DNA from: Verrucomicrobiales bacterium
Lineage (GTDB): Bacteria > Verrucomicrobiota > Verrucomicrobiia > Verrucomicrobiales > DEV007
Length of the DNA stretch: 61,067 nt
Reading direction: 5' to 3'
Assembly: GCA_024638765.1 (NCBI GenBank)
Contig: JAHEJT010000009.1
Location: 1-61,067 of the forward strand
Positions 27,179 to 36,408 of this stretch are shown in pieces. Under the pieces are notes generated by a model. The model made no database searches and had not been told where the DNA came from. It worked only from the letters and a program-made list of their open reading frames with translations. The position numbers and the translations under genes are program-made. Positions within the stretch are counted from its first letter, which is position 1, and each line of letters opens with the position of its first letter.

Positions 27179-28354
27179 ATGAAACAAGCGCTCAGCATAC
27201 TCAGTAAATTCCCGAAGCTAGGGCGAATCATCGATCGCTATGTCTCGCGGCAGGTCCTCACCACGGCGGGGTTCGCGGTGCTGGTCTTGAGCGGAGTCCT
27301 GGTGCTGGGGAACATCTTCAAAGAGCTTCTGGAGCAACTGGTGGAACACCCCGAACTGGACGCCTCTTACGTCCTCAAGTTCATCGCCAACGTGCTTCCG
27401 TTCTCCTTGATCTTCACGATCCCGTGGGGTTTTCTCACCGCGGTGCTGCTGGTGTTCGGCCGCTTATCGGCGGACAACGAGTTGACTTCCCTGCGGATGG
27501 CGGGATTAAGCATGACGCGCATCTGTGCGCCGGTGCTGCTGCTGGCGGCGATCTTCAGCATGATCGCCTTGTGGCTGAACGTGTCCGTAGCGCCGAAAGC
27601 GCAGGCGCGCGTCAAGGGGATGGTGCTGGGAATGGCCTTGGATAATCCACTGATGCTCTTCAATAAGGACGAAGTCTTGGACGATTTTCCCGGATACGTG
27701 ATTTACACCGGAGACAAGGCTTTCTCGGAGGAACGGGGGGAGGAAGTCCTCAAGAATCTCCAGATCATCGAGCTGAACGATTTCAAGAGACCGGTCCGAT
27801 TCGTGGTGGCGGACACCGCTTTGGTGCATAACGAGGACATCGAGGGCGAGAAATTCATGGTCATGGATTTGTTCGACGCGCGGATTGAGACCAAGAACGA
27901 AGGCGACGTCAGGGATCTCTCCAAGATCAACGCGGTTTCCGCCGCTTCGACGACGATCTCGATTTCCCTGCAGAAACTGGTGGAGAAACGCCAGAAGATT
28001 CGTCCCAGCACCATGACAGATGGCGAGCTGCGGAAAATGCTGCGGAGCGAAGAGCTGAGCACCCTGGAAAAGACCCAGTTTCGGACGGAACTGAACAAGC
28101 GTTACTCTTTCTCGATGGCCTGCATCACCTTCGGGCTGATCGGAATTCCCCTGGGAGTTACGGCGCAACGGCGGGAGACGTCCATCGGATTCGCCCTCAG
28201 CATGATCATCGCGTGCGTCTACTTCCTCTTCATCATCTTCGCGGATACCTTCCGGGACGATCCGAAAGCCATGCCTTTTCTGCTGATGTGGCTCCCTAAC
28301 CTGGTGTTTCTCAGTCTGGGAGGGTTTTTGTTTTACCGGTTGAGCAGGAAGTGA
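27179..28354 (+). CDS. LptF/LptG family lipopolysaccharide export permease
   Basis: A 391-residue inner-membrane protein of the YjgP/YjgQ family, permease part of the LptB2FG transporter that extracts LPS. The start RIIDRYVSRQVLTTAGFAVL and the GFLTAVLLVFGRLSADNELTS loop are typical. Helices are at about 23-45, 65-90 and 105-130, with three more near the C-terminus (SMACITFGLIGIPLGVTAQR and the end segment). The start is set at the ATG 27179-27181. Upstream in-frame codons give no hydrophobic or conserved sequence. Only one of the usual two (F and G) genes is seen here, and which one it is remains open. Confidence 0.9.
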   Translation: MKQALSILSKFPKLGRIIDRYVSRQVLTTAGFAVLVLSGVLVLGNIFKELLEQLVEHPELDASYVLKFIANVLPFSLIFTIPWGFLTAVLLVFGRLSADNELTSLRMAGLSMTRICAPVLLLAAIFSMIALWLNVSVAPKAQARVKGMVLGMALDNPLMLFNKDEVLDDFPGYVIYTGDKAFSEERGEEVLKNLQIIELNDFKRPVRFVVADTALVHNEDIEGEKFMVMDLFDARIETKNEGDVRDLSKINAVSAASTTISISLQKLVEKRQKIRPSTMTDGELRKMLRSEELSTLEKTQFRTELNKRYSFSMACITFGLIGIPLGVTAQRRETSIGFALSMIIACVYFLFIIFADTFRDDPKAMPFLLMWLPNLVFLSLGGFLFYRLSRK

Positions 28355-28388
28355 CGCGCGGAGCGCGTCCGTTATTAGTTATTGGTTT

Positions 28389-28440
28389 ATAGTTATCAGG
28401 CCGGAACGCGGCACGTCCAGCGGACTTCCCTGATAACTAA
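28389..28440. repeat. Inverted repeat downstream of the LptF/G gene
   Basis: Arms AGTTATCAGG (28391-28400) and CCTGATAACT (28430-28439) are complementary around a GC-rich core (GGAACGCGGCACG). The flanks TTAGTTATTGG and TCACTGATAACTGAT repeat the same words. It lies between convergent genes. Confidence 0.7.
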
Positions 28441-28454
28441 TCACTGATAACTGA

Positions 28455-29522
28455 TTACTCGGACTTCGTCCGCCGCCGCGCTCTGACCGCCTCCGCGAGC
28501 TTGTCGAGGACTTCGGTGGTTGTCTCCCAGGACATGCAGGCGTCGGTGATGCTCTGGCCGTAGGTCAGTTGGGAGCCGTTATGGAGCGGTTGTTTGCCCT
28601 CGACGAGGTTGCTCTCCAGCATCACGGCGGCGATAGCGCGGCTGCCCGCGGAAATCTGTGTGCCAAGATCTGCGGCGACGCCCGGCTGTCGATTATGGTC
28701 CTTGAGACTGTTGCCGTGGCTGCAATCGACCATGACCTGGGGATCGAGACCGGAGTCTCGCAGGCGATCGACGACCGCGGCGATGCTTTCGGCGTCGTAA
28801 TTGGGACCGTCGGAGGAGCCTCGCAGGATGACGTGACAGGCGTCATTACCCCGGGTGCTGACGATGGCCGAGTCCCCGCTCTTGGTGACGGAGAGAAAGT
28901 GATGCGGGTGGCGCGCGGCGTTGATGGCGTCGATGGCGATCTGCACGCTGCCCCCGGTCCCGTTTTTGAAGCCGACGGGTGCGGAAATCCCGGAGGCGAG
29001 CTCACGGTGCACCTGGCTCTCCGTGGTGCGCGCGCCGATAGCGCCCCACGAGATGAGATCGGCGACGTATTGCGGAATAATGGTATCGAGGAACTCAGTG
29101 CCCGCGGGGACATTTCTGGCGGCGAGATCCAGGAGCAGCCGGCGGGCGACGTGGAGACCGCGATTGATGTCGAAGGTATTGTCCATGCCGGGATCGTTGA
29201 TGAGACCTTTCCAACCGACCGTGGTGCGCGGTTTCTCGAAATAGACGCGCATGATGATGAGGAGGTCACCGGACACCGAGGCGGCATATTTCGCGAGCTT
29301 CTCTCCGTAATCCAATGCGGCAGCAGGATCGTGGATGGAACAGGGACCAACCACCACGAGCAGGCGGTCGTCCTGACCTTTGATGATCTGCTCGGCGGCA
29401 CGGCGGGACTCCACGACGATCCTGGCGGCCTGCTCCGTGATGGGCAGTTCGTCCATGAGGACAGCGGGCGCGATCAGCTGGGTCAGCTTGTCGACACGGA
29501 GGTCATCAGTCGCGGGGATCAT
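28455..29522 (-). CDS. 3-deoxy-7-phosphoheptulonate synthase (class I DAHP synthase)
   Basis: A 355-residue enzyme for the first step of the shikimate pathway, joining PEP and erythrose 4-phosphate. Marker segments are VVVGPCSIHD, IIMRVYFEKPRTTVGWKGL, INDPGMDNTFDINRGL, GFKNGTGGSVQIA, ILRGSSDGPNYD and MVDCSHGNSLKDH. The length and sequence resemble AroF/AroG/AroH. The start is set at the ATG 29520-29522 (MIPATDDLRV), and a TTG eight codons upstream is an alternative. Feedback-sensitive type (Phe, Tyr or Trp) cannot be told. Confidence 0.95.
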   Translation of the reverse strand: MIPATDDLRVDKLTQLIAPAVLMDELPITEQAARIVVESRRAAEQIIKGQDDRLLVVVGPCSIHDPAAALDYGEKLAKYAASVSGDLLIIMRVYFEKPRTTVGWKGLINDPGMDNTFDINRGLHVARRLLLDLAARNVPAGTEFLDTIIPQYVADLISWGAIGARTTESQVHRELASGISAPVGFKNGTGGSVQIAIDAINAARHPHHFLSVTKSGDSAIVSTRGNDACHVILRGSSDGPNYDAESIAAVVDRLRDSGLDPQVMVDCSHGNSLKDHNRQPGVAADLGTQISAGSRAIAAVMLESNLVEGKQPLHNGSQLTYGQSITDACMSWETTTEVLDKLAEAVRARRRTKSE

Positions 29523-29711
29523 GAGGTGGCAATAAGAAGCAGCCAAAGCGCCGGGGAATAAAGCAAAAAAACCGGTAGCACCGGAGCAAGGACAGGGTGG
29601 AGGCGCGCCGAATGGAGATGAGAGAACCGAAAGCTTTGTAAATCGCCCGAGTTAATGCTTTATTTCGATTCTTTTATCGGGGGCGACTGTTCCCGGAGAA
29701 AGCAACCAATC

Positions 29712-30839
29712 GTGAGCACAAGCAAAGAAAAAGAGGCTAAAGACCGCACGGAATTTCAGGACCGGGATTTCACCGGGGGCGGGATCTATGCCCTGCCGCA
29801 TCACCATGGATCCACCGGGGACGATGCCGTCGACAAGCAAGTGGTGGACCTGGTGGAAGGATGGGGCTGCCAGCCACACAACGAACTCATTGAAGAGCTG
29901 ATCATCACAGCGTTGAAAATCGGGCATGACGAGATTGGTCCCGGCGAGCTGAAGATGATGAACCGCAGTCTCAAGGAGATGCGGGGCGCCAACCGGGTCT
30001 TCTGGAAGTACGGCGACCGGCGCAAGGTGGTGGTTTATGGTTCCGCGCGGACACCGCTGGACAAACCCGAGGCGCAGGCCGCGGAAGCTTTCACCCGCAA
30101 AATGATGGAGCACAATTTCATGACGATCACCGGGGCCGGCGACGGGATCATGGGTGCGGCCCAGCGCGGCGCCGGGCGGGAGCACTCATTCGGGTTGAAC
30201 ATCAAGTTGCCCTTCGAGCAGGAGGCCAACGAAACCATCCACGGGGATGCCAAGCTGCTGGACTTCAACTATTTCTTCACGCGCAAGCTGACCTTCGTGA
30301 AGGAGTGCGACGCGGTGGCCTTGTTCCCCGGCGGGTTCGGGACCATGGACGAATGCTTTGAAGTCCTCACCTTGATGCAAACCGGCAAGGCCTCCATTTT
30401 TCCCATGGTGATGGTTGACGCCCCGGGTGGGAGTTACTGGAAGACCTTCGTCCAATTCCTGCGCGAGCACTTACTGCGGCTGGAGCTGATTTCCGAGGAA
30501 GACCTGGATTTCTTCCGGATTACCGACGACGTCGATGACGCGGTGGATCAGATTCGACAGTTTTACAAGATCTTTCATTCTTACCGTCACGTGGGCGAAA
30601 AGATGGTGATGCGGATCCGGAGAAAAATCGGCAAGGAAGATCTGGAACGGCTCAATGACGAGTTCGGTGATCTCGTCAAAAAAGGAAAGTTTGAGATCGG
30701 GGAAGCATTCAAGAGTGAGGCCAACGAGGTCGCTATCTTTGATCTGCCGCGCCTGATTTTCACTCCGCAGAACCGGAGTTTCGGCCGGTTCCGCCTCTTG
30801 ATCGATGCGATCAACACCACGGAAGATCCTGGCGAGTAG
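29712..30839 (+). CDS. LOG family Rossmann-fold protein (TIGR00730-like)
   Basis: A 375-residue protein with the LOG signature: TGAGDGIMGAAQRGAGREHS and FPGGFGTMDECFEVLTLMQT. LOG-type proteins hydrolyse nucleoside monophosphates, as in cytokinin activation or nucleotide turnover. This is a long version with about 90 N-terminal and 130 C-terminal residues beyond the core. The GTG at 29712 has GGAGAA about 11 bases upstream. An ATG 57 bp further upstream (29655) has no clear ribosome binding site and is the alternative. Confidence 0.85.
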   Translation: MSTSKEKEAKDRTEFQDRDFTGGGIYALPHHHGSTGDDAVDKQVVDLVEGWGCQPHNELIEELIITALKIGHDEIGPGELKMMNRSLKEMRGANRVFWKYGDRRKVVVYGSARTPLDKPEAQAAEAFTRKMMEHNFMTITGAGDGIMGAAQRGAGREHSFGLNIKLPFEQEANETIHGDAKLLDFNYFFTRKLTFVKECDAVALFPGGFGTMDECFEVLTLMQTGKASIFPMVMVDAPGGSYWKTFVQFLREHLLRLELISEEDLDFFRITDDVDDAVDQIRQFYKIFHSYRHVGEKMVMRIRRKIGKEDLERLNDEFGDLVKKGKFEIGEAFKSEANEVAIFDLPRLIFTPQNRSFGRFRLLIDAINTTEDPGE

Positions 30840-30851
30840 AGGGAGGGGCGC

Positions 30852-30916
30852 GTAGGTGCGAGCGTGAGCGAGTGCCTCGCAGCGACGAGGCCGTACTCGC
30901 TCACGCTCGCACCTAC
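30852..30916. repeat. Large perfect palindrome between the LOG gene and tlyA
   Basis: The 22-bp arm at 30852-30873 (GTAGGTGCGAGCGTGAGCGA...) is perfectly complementary to 30895-30916, and an inner GCCTCG/CGAGGC stem caps it. It lies just after the LOG stop and 20 bp before the tlyA start. No T-run follows, so it is classed as a repeat, though it could terminate transcription. Confidence 0.95.
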
Positions 30917-30936
30917 TTATCGGATTTCGCACGATA

Positions 30937-31680
30937 ATGTCCTCACCAAAAAAAATCCGTCTCGACCAGTATCTCGCGGAATCGGAAAGGTGTGATTCGC
31001 GGGAGCAGGCGAAACGGCTGGTGCTGGCTGGGGAAGTCCTCGTGGACGGTGCGGTGGCGGCGAAGCCGGGGATGTCGGTTACCGGGGAGGAAGAGATTGC
31101 CATCAAAGAAAAACCGCGTTTCGCCGGGAGAGGCGGCCTCAAGTTGGAAGAGGCGTTGGAAGCGTTCTCCATCGGGACCGAGGGCGCGGTGTGTGCGGAC
31201 ATCGGATCCTCCACGGGCGGGTTTACCGATTGCCTCCTGCAGCGGGGGGCGGCGCGGGTTTACGCGATCGATGTGGGCACCAACCAGTTGGTCTGGAAAT
31301 TGCGGAACGATCCTCGTGTCGTCGTGATGGAGAAATTCAATGCACGCCGGCTGGCGCCTGAAGATCTTCCGGAGAAAGTCGATGTCGTCACCATCGATGT
31401 TTCCTTCATATCCCTGCGCTTGATCCTGGGCCCCGCTTTCGGGGTCCTCAAGGCGAAGGGTGACCTGGTGTGCCTGATCAAGCCGCAATTCGAGCTGGAG
31501 CGGGGCGAGGTCGGCAAAGGCGGTGTCGTCCGGGACGACGATCTGCATGAAAAGGCGGTTGCAAAGATCCGCGCATGCGTCGAAGGGGATCTGGATAAGG
31601 TCTGGAAAGGGGTGGTGAATTCACCTATAAGAGGCGCGGACGGAAACCGGGAGTTCCTGGCATGGCTGAGACACGAGTAG
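30937..31680 (+). CDS. tlyA: TlyA family rRNA (cytidine-2'-O)-methyltransferase
   Basis: A 247-residue protein with an N-terminal S4 RNA-binding domain (IRLDQYLAESERCDSREQAK, then GEVLVDG) and a FtsJ-like methyltransferase domain (VCADIGSSTGGFTDCLLQ, VDVVTIDVSFISLRLIL, LIKPQFE). This is the TlyA arrangement, methylating 16S/23S rRNA riboses. The stop overlaps the NAD kinase start by 19 bp, as seen in many genomes where tlyA precedes nadK. Confidence 0.95.
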   Translation: MSSPKKIRLDQYLAESERCDSREQAKRLVLAGEVLVDGAVAAKPGMSVTGEEEIAIKEKPRFAGRGGLKLEEALEAFSIGTEGAVCADIGSSTGGFTDCLLQRGAARVYAIDVGTNQLVWKLRNDPRVVVMEKFNARRLAPEDLPEKVDVVTIDVSFISLRLILGPAFGVLKAKGDLVCLIKPQFELERGEVGKGGVVRDDDLHEKAVAKIRACVEGDLDKVWKGVVNSPIRGADGNREFLAWLRHE

Positions 31681-32531
31681 GAATTGTTGCGAATACGTCG
31701 AAGCCCGGGGCCCGGGATTTGCTTCCGAAACTGGTCAAAGCTTTCGCCGGAGCGGGAATTCCCACGATCCTGGAGAAGGGATCGGCGGAGTTGATCAAGG
31801 CCGAGCCGGGTCCGGAGTTATCGGGTTTATCCGAGGAAGCGGACCTGGTGATCGTCCTCGGGGGAGACGGGACCATCCTGCACGTGGTGCATGGGATGGG
31901 TGAGAACTTGCGGCCGCTGGCGGCGATCAACATCGGCAGCCTGGGGTTTCTCACCTCGGCCACCTCTGAGGATCTCGATGATTTCGTGCGGGTGATTGCT
32001 GAGGGAGCTTACCATGTCAGCAAGCGGAGCGTCCTCCAGGTCGAGGCGACGGGTGAGAACGGGGAACCGGTGTCCCTTTATGGGGTCAACGAGGCCGCTC
32101 TCAATCGTTGCGATGCAACGGGGATTATTTCCCTGGAAGCGCGGATCGACGGGGAATTCTTCAGTAATTACAGCGGCGACGGGTTAATCATCGCAACGCC
32201 AACCGGATCAACGGCTTACAGTTTTTCCGCGGGAGGCGCCATCGTCGAGCCGGAAGCCAAGGTATTTCTGCTGACTCCGATCTGTCCTCACGCACTGGCC
32301 AACCGCTCGATGGTCGTCCCCGACCGTTCCGTGGTGGAAGTCAGCGCCCTCGACCAGGAGGAGGACGACGTGGTGCTTTCGGTCGATGGCCAGTATATCC
32401 GCCGGATCGGTCCCAAGACGGCGGTCAAAGTCTCGCGGGCGCCCTTCGATCTGCCCCTGGTGATGATGCCGGGACAGACCTTCTTCCAGATTCTCCAGCA
32501 GAAGCTGCGTTGGCACGGGAGCAACGTGTGA
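31662..32531 (+). CDS. nadK: NAD kinase
   Basis: A 289-residue kinase making NADP from NAD. It carries the GGDGT motif (VIVLGGDGTILHVVH), NEAALNR, and the nucleotide-binding TPTGSTAYSFSAGGAI. The C-terminal LSVDGQYIRRI matches the family. Its ATG lies inside the end of tlyA, suggesting coupling. Confidence 0.97.
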   Translation: MAETRVGIVANTSKPGARDLLPKLVKAFAGAGIPTILEKGSAELIKAEPGPELSGLSEEADLVIVLGGDGTILHVVHGMGENLRPLAAINIGSLGFLTSATSEDLDDFVRVIAEGAYHVSKRSVLQVEATGENGEPVSLYGVNEAALNRCDATGIISLEARIDGEFFSNYSGDGLIIATPTGSTAYSFSAGGAIVEPEAKVFLLTPICPHALANRSMVVPDRSVVEVSALDQEEDDVVLSVDGQYIRRIGPKTAVKVSRAPFDLPLVMMPGQTFFQILQQKLRWHGSNV

Positions 32532-32608
32532 GCGCCTTCGGCGCCCGGTGAAAGGTCGGAAAGTAAAAGGTTTGTGGGGCCCTCTTCTTGTGTCATCTCG
32601 GCCTTTTT

Positions 32609-32780
32609 GTCATCCCGAGCGGAGTCGAGGGATCTCGCAATCGGGCGGGAACTCTTCTCTTCATCCTACGGGATCGCTCGCTCGCTATGGCGTTCGCCGA
32701 GCAAGGATACGCTCGGGGATCAGATGGATCGAAAACGTCCGCTGCGGTAGAGGGATCCCTCGACTCCGCTCGGGATGACA
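32609..32780. repeat. Repeat family E, inverted pair (172 bp)
   Basis: GTCATCCCGAGCGGAGTCGA followed by GGGATCTC (32609-32636) faces GAGGGATCCCTCGACTCC followed by GCTCGGGATGACA (32750-32780). Together they form a 172-bp element with terminal inverted repeats of about 25 bp. No coding sequence is seen between them. Confidence 0.88.
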
Positions 32781-32816
32781 GAATAAGAGAGGGCCTACGC
32801 CAACAAGTGGGCGGGC

Positions 32817-33980
32817 TCAAGCAAGCAACTGCTCCGCAATGGCGTCGGCGACGAATTTTCCGCGGCGGGTGAGGACGAGGCGCTCGTCGCGGCGGGCGAG
32901 GAGCTCCTCCTCGATCAACGGCTGGAAATCCGCCTCGGTGAGATGAGGCGCGCGCTCCAGGGCCAAGCCTTCGGCAGTGCGCAATTGCAGAGCCACGGCC
33001 TCATTGGCGGCCGCTTTCGTCGTGAGTTCCTCCGTCTCGGAGATGACCGGTGCGGTCTCGCGGATTTTTTGGATGTATTGTGCGGTATCAGCGATGTTCT
33101 TCCAGCGGCGGCCGGCAATCGTGGAAACCGCTCCCGGACCGATGCCGAGGTAATCTTCCCCGTTCCAGTAAGCGCGGTTGTGGGCGGATTCGTACCCGGG
33201 CCGGCTGTAATTGGAAATCTCGTAATGCCGGAAGCCGGCCGACTCCAATCGCTCCATCGCGACGTCGAATAAGCGGGCGTTTTCGTCCTCGGACTCCGTG
33301 AAGACGCCTCGGCGGAATTTCTCCATGAACTCGGTGTCTTCTTCATAAGTGAGGTTATACGCGGAGACGTGTTCCGGCTCCAGGGAGAGGGTTTTTTCGA
33401 GGGTATCTTCCCATTGCGCAGTGGTCTGACCGGGGACGGAGAACATGAGGTCGACGTTGATATTGTCGAAGCCGGCCTCGCGGAGGGTTGTGAAAGCAGA
33501 AGTGGCGTCCTCGGGGGAGTGATCGCGGCCGAGGACCCCGAGGAGACCGGGATCCCAGGACTGGACGCCGAGGCTGAGCCGGGTGACGCCGAGCTCGCGC
33601 AGGAGGAGGGCTTTCTCGAGATCAAAAGTCGCCGGGTTGGCCTCCAGGTTCCACTCCTCGAGCGACGAGAGATTGAGCCGATCGTGAATCCCTTGGAGGA
33701 GAGTGCGGAGGTGGGCGCGGCTGAGGAAGCTCGGGGTGCCCCCTCCGAAGTAAATGGTGCGAGGGATCGTGGGATGATCGGCGACCCGGGCTTCGAGCTC
33801 CGCGAGGAGAGAGTCGACGAAAGCCGCGATATTCGTGTCGCCCGGCAAATGCTTATGAAAACTGCAGTAAGGGCAGATGCGGTGGCAGAAGGGGATATGG
33901 ACGTAGAGGTGGCGCGGCACTGGGGATTGCAGTTGGAATTTAAATGTTCTCCCGTAGTGTGGGGTCCCGCAAGTAATCAC
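32817..33980 (-). CDS. hemW: HemW-like radical SAM protein
   Basis: A 387-residue radical SAM protein with the HemW pattern HIPFCHRICPYCSFHK (C-x3-C-x2-C), IYFGGGTPSFLS, RLSLGVQSWDPGLLGVLGRD, and a C-terminal winged-helix-like end (RLVLTRRGKFVADAIAEQLL). HemW (the former oxygen-independent CPO homologue) inserts or chaperones heme. The ATG at 33980 is only 15 bp from the divergent gene's start, and a GTG at 33918-33920 (directly before PRHLYVHIPF) is a plausible true start. Confidence 0.93.
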   Translation of the reverse strand: MITCGTPHYGRTFKFQLQSPVPRHLYVHIPFCHRICPYCSFHKHLPGDTNIAAFVDSLLAELEARVADHPTIPRTIYFGGGTPSFLSRAHLRTLLQGIHDRLNLSSLEEWNLEANPATFDLEKALLLRELGVTRLSLGVQSWDPGLLGVLGRDHSPEDATSAFTTLREAGFDNINVDLMFSVPGQTTAQWEDTLEKTLSLEPEHVSAYNLTYEEDTEFMEKFRRGVFTESEDENARLFDVAMERLESAGFRHYEISNYSRPGYESAHNRAYWNGEDYLGIGPGAVSTIAGRRWKNIADTAQYIQKIRETAPVISETEELTTKAAANEAVALQLRTAEGLALERAPHLTEADFQPLIEEELLARRDERLVLTRRGKFVADAIAEQLLA

Positions 33981-33995
33981 TGAAATTGCAGAGTC

Positions 33996-35024
33996 ATGGG
34001 GAGTGCCGCCTCAATTCGCCGATACGAGAAGAGCCTGGCGGGCGATCTTCTCAAGGGGGTTTCACGGAGTTTTTATCTGTCCCTGCGGTTGTTGCCGGGG
34101 GAGCTGCGAGGCCCGGTGAGCCTGGGTTACTTGCTGGCGCGCGCCAGTGATACGGTGGCGGATGCGGCGGGATTGGAGGCGGAGACACGCCTGCGCTGGC
34201 TGGATCGCCTGGCGGATCGGGTGTCTGGGCAAGGAGAGGAAGGGGACTGGCAGCGGCTCGCGCGGGAGGTGGCGCCGCACACCGGGAATGGGGGTGAGAA
34301 GAAATTGATAGGACAATTGCCGGCCTGCCTGGAATGGCTGGATGCCCTGGAGGCGCCGGCGGGTCCCGAGGTGCGCGGGGTGCTCGGCGAGATTATCCGA
34401 GGGCAGAGTCTGGACGTGGAGCGTTTTCCCGAAGCCACAGAGTTGCGCGCCTTGCAGAACAGCGAGGAACTCAATGAGTACACGTATCTCGTCGCGGGAA
34501 GCGTCGGGAGGTTCTGGACGGCGTTGTGTTTTTCGGAGCTGGGAGAGGAATGCGCCCTGGAGGCCCAACCGGTCATGGTGGAGCGTGGTATCGCTTATGG
34601 CGACGGGCTGCAACTGGTCAACATTCTCCGCGATCTGCCGCGCGACCTGGATGCGGGGAGATGTTACCTGCCCGAGGACGAACTGCGCGCGGACGGTCTC
34701 ACGCTGAGACGCGCGCGGGAGGAGCCGGAAGCGCTGTTGGAAATTTCCCGGCGTTGGGAGGAGGAATGCGCGGCTTGCCTGGGGCAGGGGCTGGCCTACG
34801 TGGAGAGTCTTCGTCCGCGGCGTTTGCGTCTCGCGACGGCCTTACCGATGCTGTTCGGGGTGCGCACCCTGGCCTTGATTCGTGAAGGCGGCTGGGAAGA
34901 GCGGCGGGCGGGCATCAAGATCACGCGGGGAGAGGTCAAGCGGGTGATGGCGCGCGCGGCGATAGCAGCGGCGACTCGGCATGAGTTGGGGGAGCTTTAC
35001 CGGGAGCTGGGGGGAGATCGGTGA
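33996..35024 (+). CDS. Squalene/phytoene synthase family protein
   Basis: A 342-residue prenyltransferase. Motifs are SRSFYLSLRLLP, YLLARASDTVADAAG (first Asp-rich motif), EYTYLVAGSVGRFWT, and GLQLVNILRDLPRDLDAGRC followed by YLPEDEL (second Asp-rich motif). It joins two prenyl diphosphates head to head. The sequence is compatible with squalene synthase or HpnC/HpnD-type enzymes of hopanoid synthesis, as found in this phylum. No other hopanoid gene is nearby. The start lies 15 bp from hemW, in divergent orientation. Confidence 0.88.
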   Translation: MGSAASIRRYEKSLAGDLLKGVSRSFYLSLRLLPGELRGPVSLGYLLARASDTVADAAGLEAETRLRWLDRLADRVSGQGEEGDWQRLAREVAPHTGNGGEKKLIGQLPACLEWLDALEAPAGPEVRGVLGEIIRGQSLDVERFPEATELRALQNSEELNEYTYLVAGSVGRFWTALCFSELGEECALEAQPVMVERGIAYGDGLQLVNILRDLPRDLDAGRCYLPEDELRADGLTLRRAREEPEALLEISRRWEEECAACLGQGLAYVESLRPRRLRLATALPMLFGVRTLALIREGGWEERRAGIKITRGEVKRVMARAAIAAATRHELGELYRELGGDR

Positions 35025-35110
35025 TGGTTATTCGTTAGTAGGGTGCACAGTTTAGGGTTCAGGGTTGTGGCGTATTGGGTGACCATGCCCTGGTGACGAA
35101 CCCATGATCT

Positions 35111-35262
35111 GTCATCCTGAGCGAAGTCGAAGGATCCCACTCCCCACTCTGCGGGTGCGATTTCCCTAAAACGTTCGGGAGCATCCCCAGCCTCCGGGCG
35201 TTGGCGGTTGGCAGGGCGCCTGTCCAACCTGAGAGAGATCCTTCGACTTCGCTCAGGATGAC
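35111..35262. repeat. Repeat family E, inverted pair (152 bp)
   Basis: GTCATCCTGAGCGAAGTCGA followed by AGGATCC (35111-35137) faces GAGAGATCCTTCGACTTC followed by GCTCAGGATGAC (35231-35262). It is the sister of the 172-bp pair at 32.6-32.8 kb. The flanks (35025-35318) show no gene. Confidence 0.9.
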
Positions 35263-35318
35263 AAAAACAAACAGGGGGACGGGTAGCTATTGGTTATTCG
35301 GAAATCAGAAATCGGAAA

Positions 35319-36230
35319 TCACCAGCCCTCTTCTGGTAGAAAGGGCGCGAATTCCACGGGAACGGGGGCCTCGAAGTGGAGGCGTTCTCCGCTCGCCGGG
35401 TGGGTGAAGGCCAATTTCCATGAGTGCAGCATGAGGCGCGGGACCCGGACTTTCTGTTTCTCCGGCCGGGCGTAGATTTCGTCTCCGAGGATCGGGGTGC
35501 GCAGGCTTTTCATGTGGACACGGATTTGGTGGGTGCGCCCGGTGTGCAGATCGCAGCGGACCAGGGACGCGTGCTCCAGCTTGTGAAGCACCTCGAACTC
35601 CGTGACGGCAGGTTTGCCGGCGGGAGCCGCCACGACTGCCATCTTCATTCGGTTGACGGGATGACGGGCGATCCGGTTTTCGATGCGGGCGCGGTCCTCG
35701 CGCGGCCGGCCGTCGACGACGGCGAGGTATTCTTTCGAGACCGTGCGATCCGCGAACTGGGCGCTGAGCGCGCGGTGGGCGGCGTCGTTTTTAGCCACCA
35801 CCAGGCAACCGCTGGTATCCTTATCGAGGCGGTGGACGATTCCCGGCCGGAGCACTCCTCCAATGCCGGAGAGGTTGTCGCAGTGGTGCAGGAGGGCGTT
35901 GACGAGAGTGCCGTCCGCGTTTCCGGGTCCCGGATGGACGACCATGCCGCAGGCTTTGTCGATAACGAGGAGGTCTGCGTCCTCGAAAAGGACAGTCAAC
36001 GGGATTTCCTGGGGCGAGACGGTGGCCTGCACAGGCTCGGGCAGGTCGACGAGGACGGTATCACCGGGAGAAACCGGTTGCCGCGGTTTGCTTTGGACTC
36101 CGTTAAAGAGGATGTGGCCGTCTTTGATCAGAGACTGGATTCGCGAGCGTGAACATTCTGGAAGCTGACTGGCGAGAAAGCGATCCAGGCGCATCCCACT
36201 TGCTTCGTCGTCGGTTATAAGAATTTCCAT
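35319..36230 (-). CDS. rluD: RluD-family 23S rRNA pseudouridine synthase
   Basis: A 303-residue protein with an N-terminal S4 domain (MRLDRFLASQLPECSRSRIQ, then LIKDGHILFNG), a LLVIDKACGMVVHPG loop and the catalytic block GIVHRLDKDTSGCLVVAK with the invariant Asp. It would convert uridines in 23S rRNA helix 69 (RluD) or a close site. The start is an ATG at 36228-36230, directly next to the start region of the divergent kinase. Confidence 0.94.
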   Translation of the reverse strand: MEILITDDEASGMRLDRFLASQLPECSRSRIQSLIKDGHILFNGVQSKPRQPVSPGDTVLVDLPEPVQATVSPQEIPLTVLFEDADLLVIDKACGMVVHPGPGNADGTLVNALLHHCDNLSGIGGVLRPGIVHRLDKDTSGCLVVAKNDAAHRALSAQFADRTVSKEYLAVVDGRPREDRARIENRIARHPVNRMKMAVVAAPAGKPAVTEFEVLHKLEHASLVRCDLHTGRTHQIRVHMKSLRTPILGDEIYARPEKQKVRVPRLMLHSWKLAFTHPASGERLHFEAPVPVEFAPFLPEEGW

Positions 36231-36408
36231 GTCAGCGACCAGAGGCTATCCCGCAATCTGGAGGTTCCTGGAAGTGATGACAAGATTGGGCCTGCCCGAT
36301 CGGCAAGGGCGTGGCAGGATCACTGTGCGCGGGACCGCCGCATCCTGGAATGGAAGCCGGGCGTTGCTTGTCCATCCGCGGGGTGGTAATCTCTCTCTGA
36401 TCTCACCG

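Noticed and set aside
36229..36408. N-terminal 60-residue extension of the kinase
   Set aside because: The residues are not conserved-looking, and the zinc ribbon begins just after the ATG at 36409; it would also abut the divergent rluD start.
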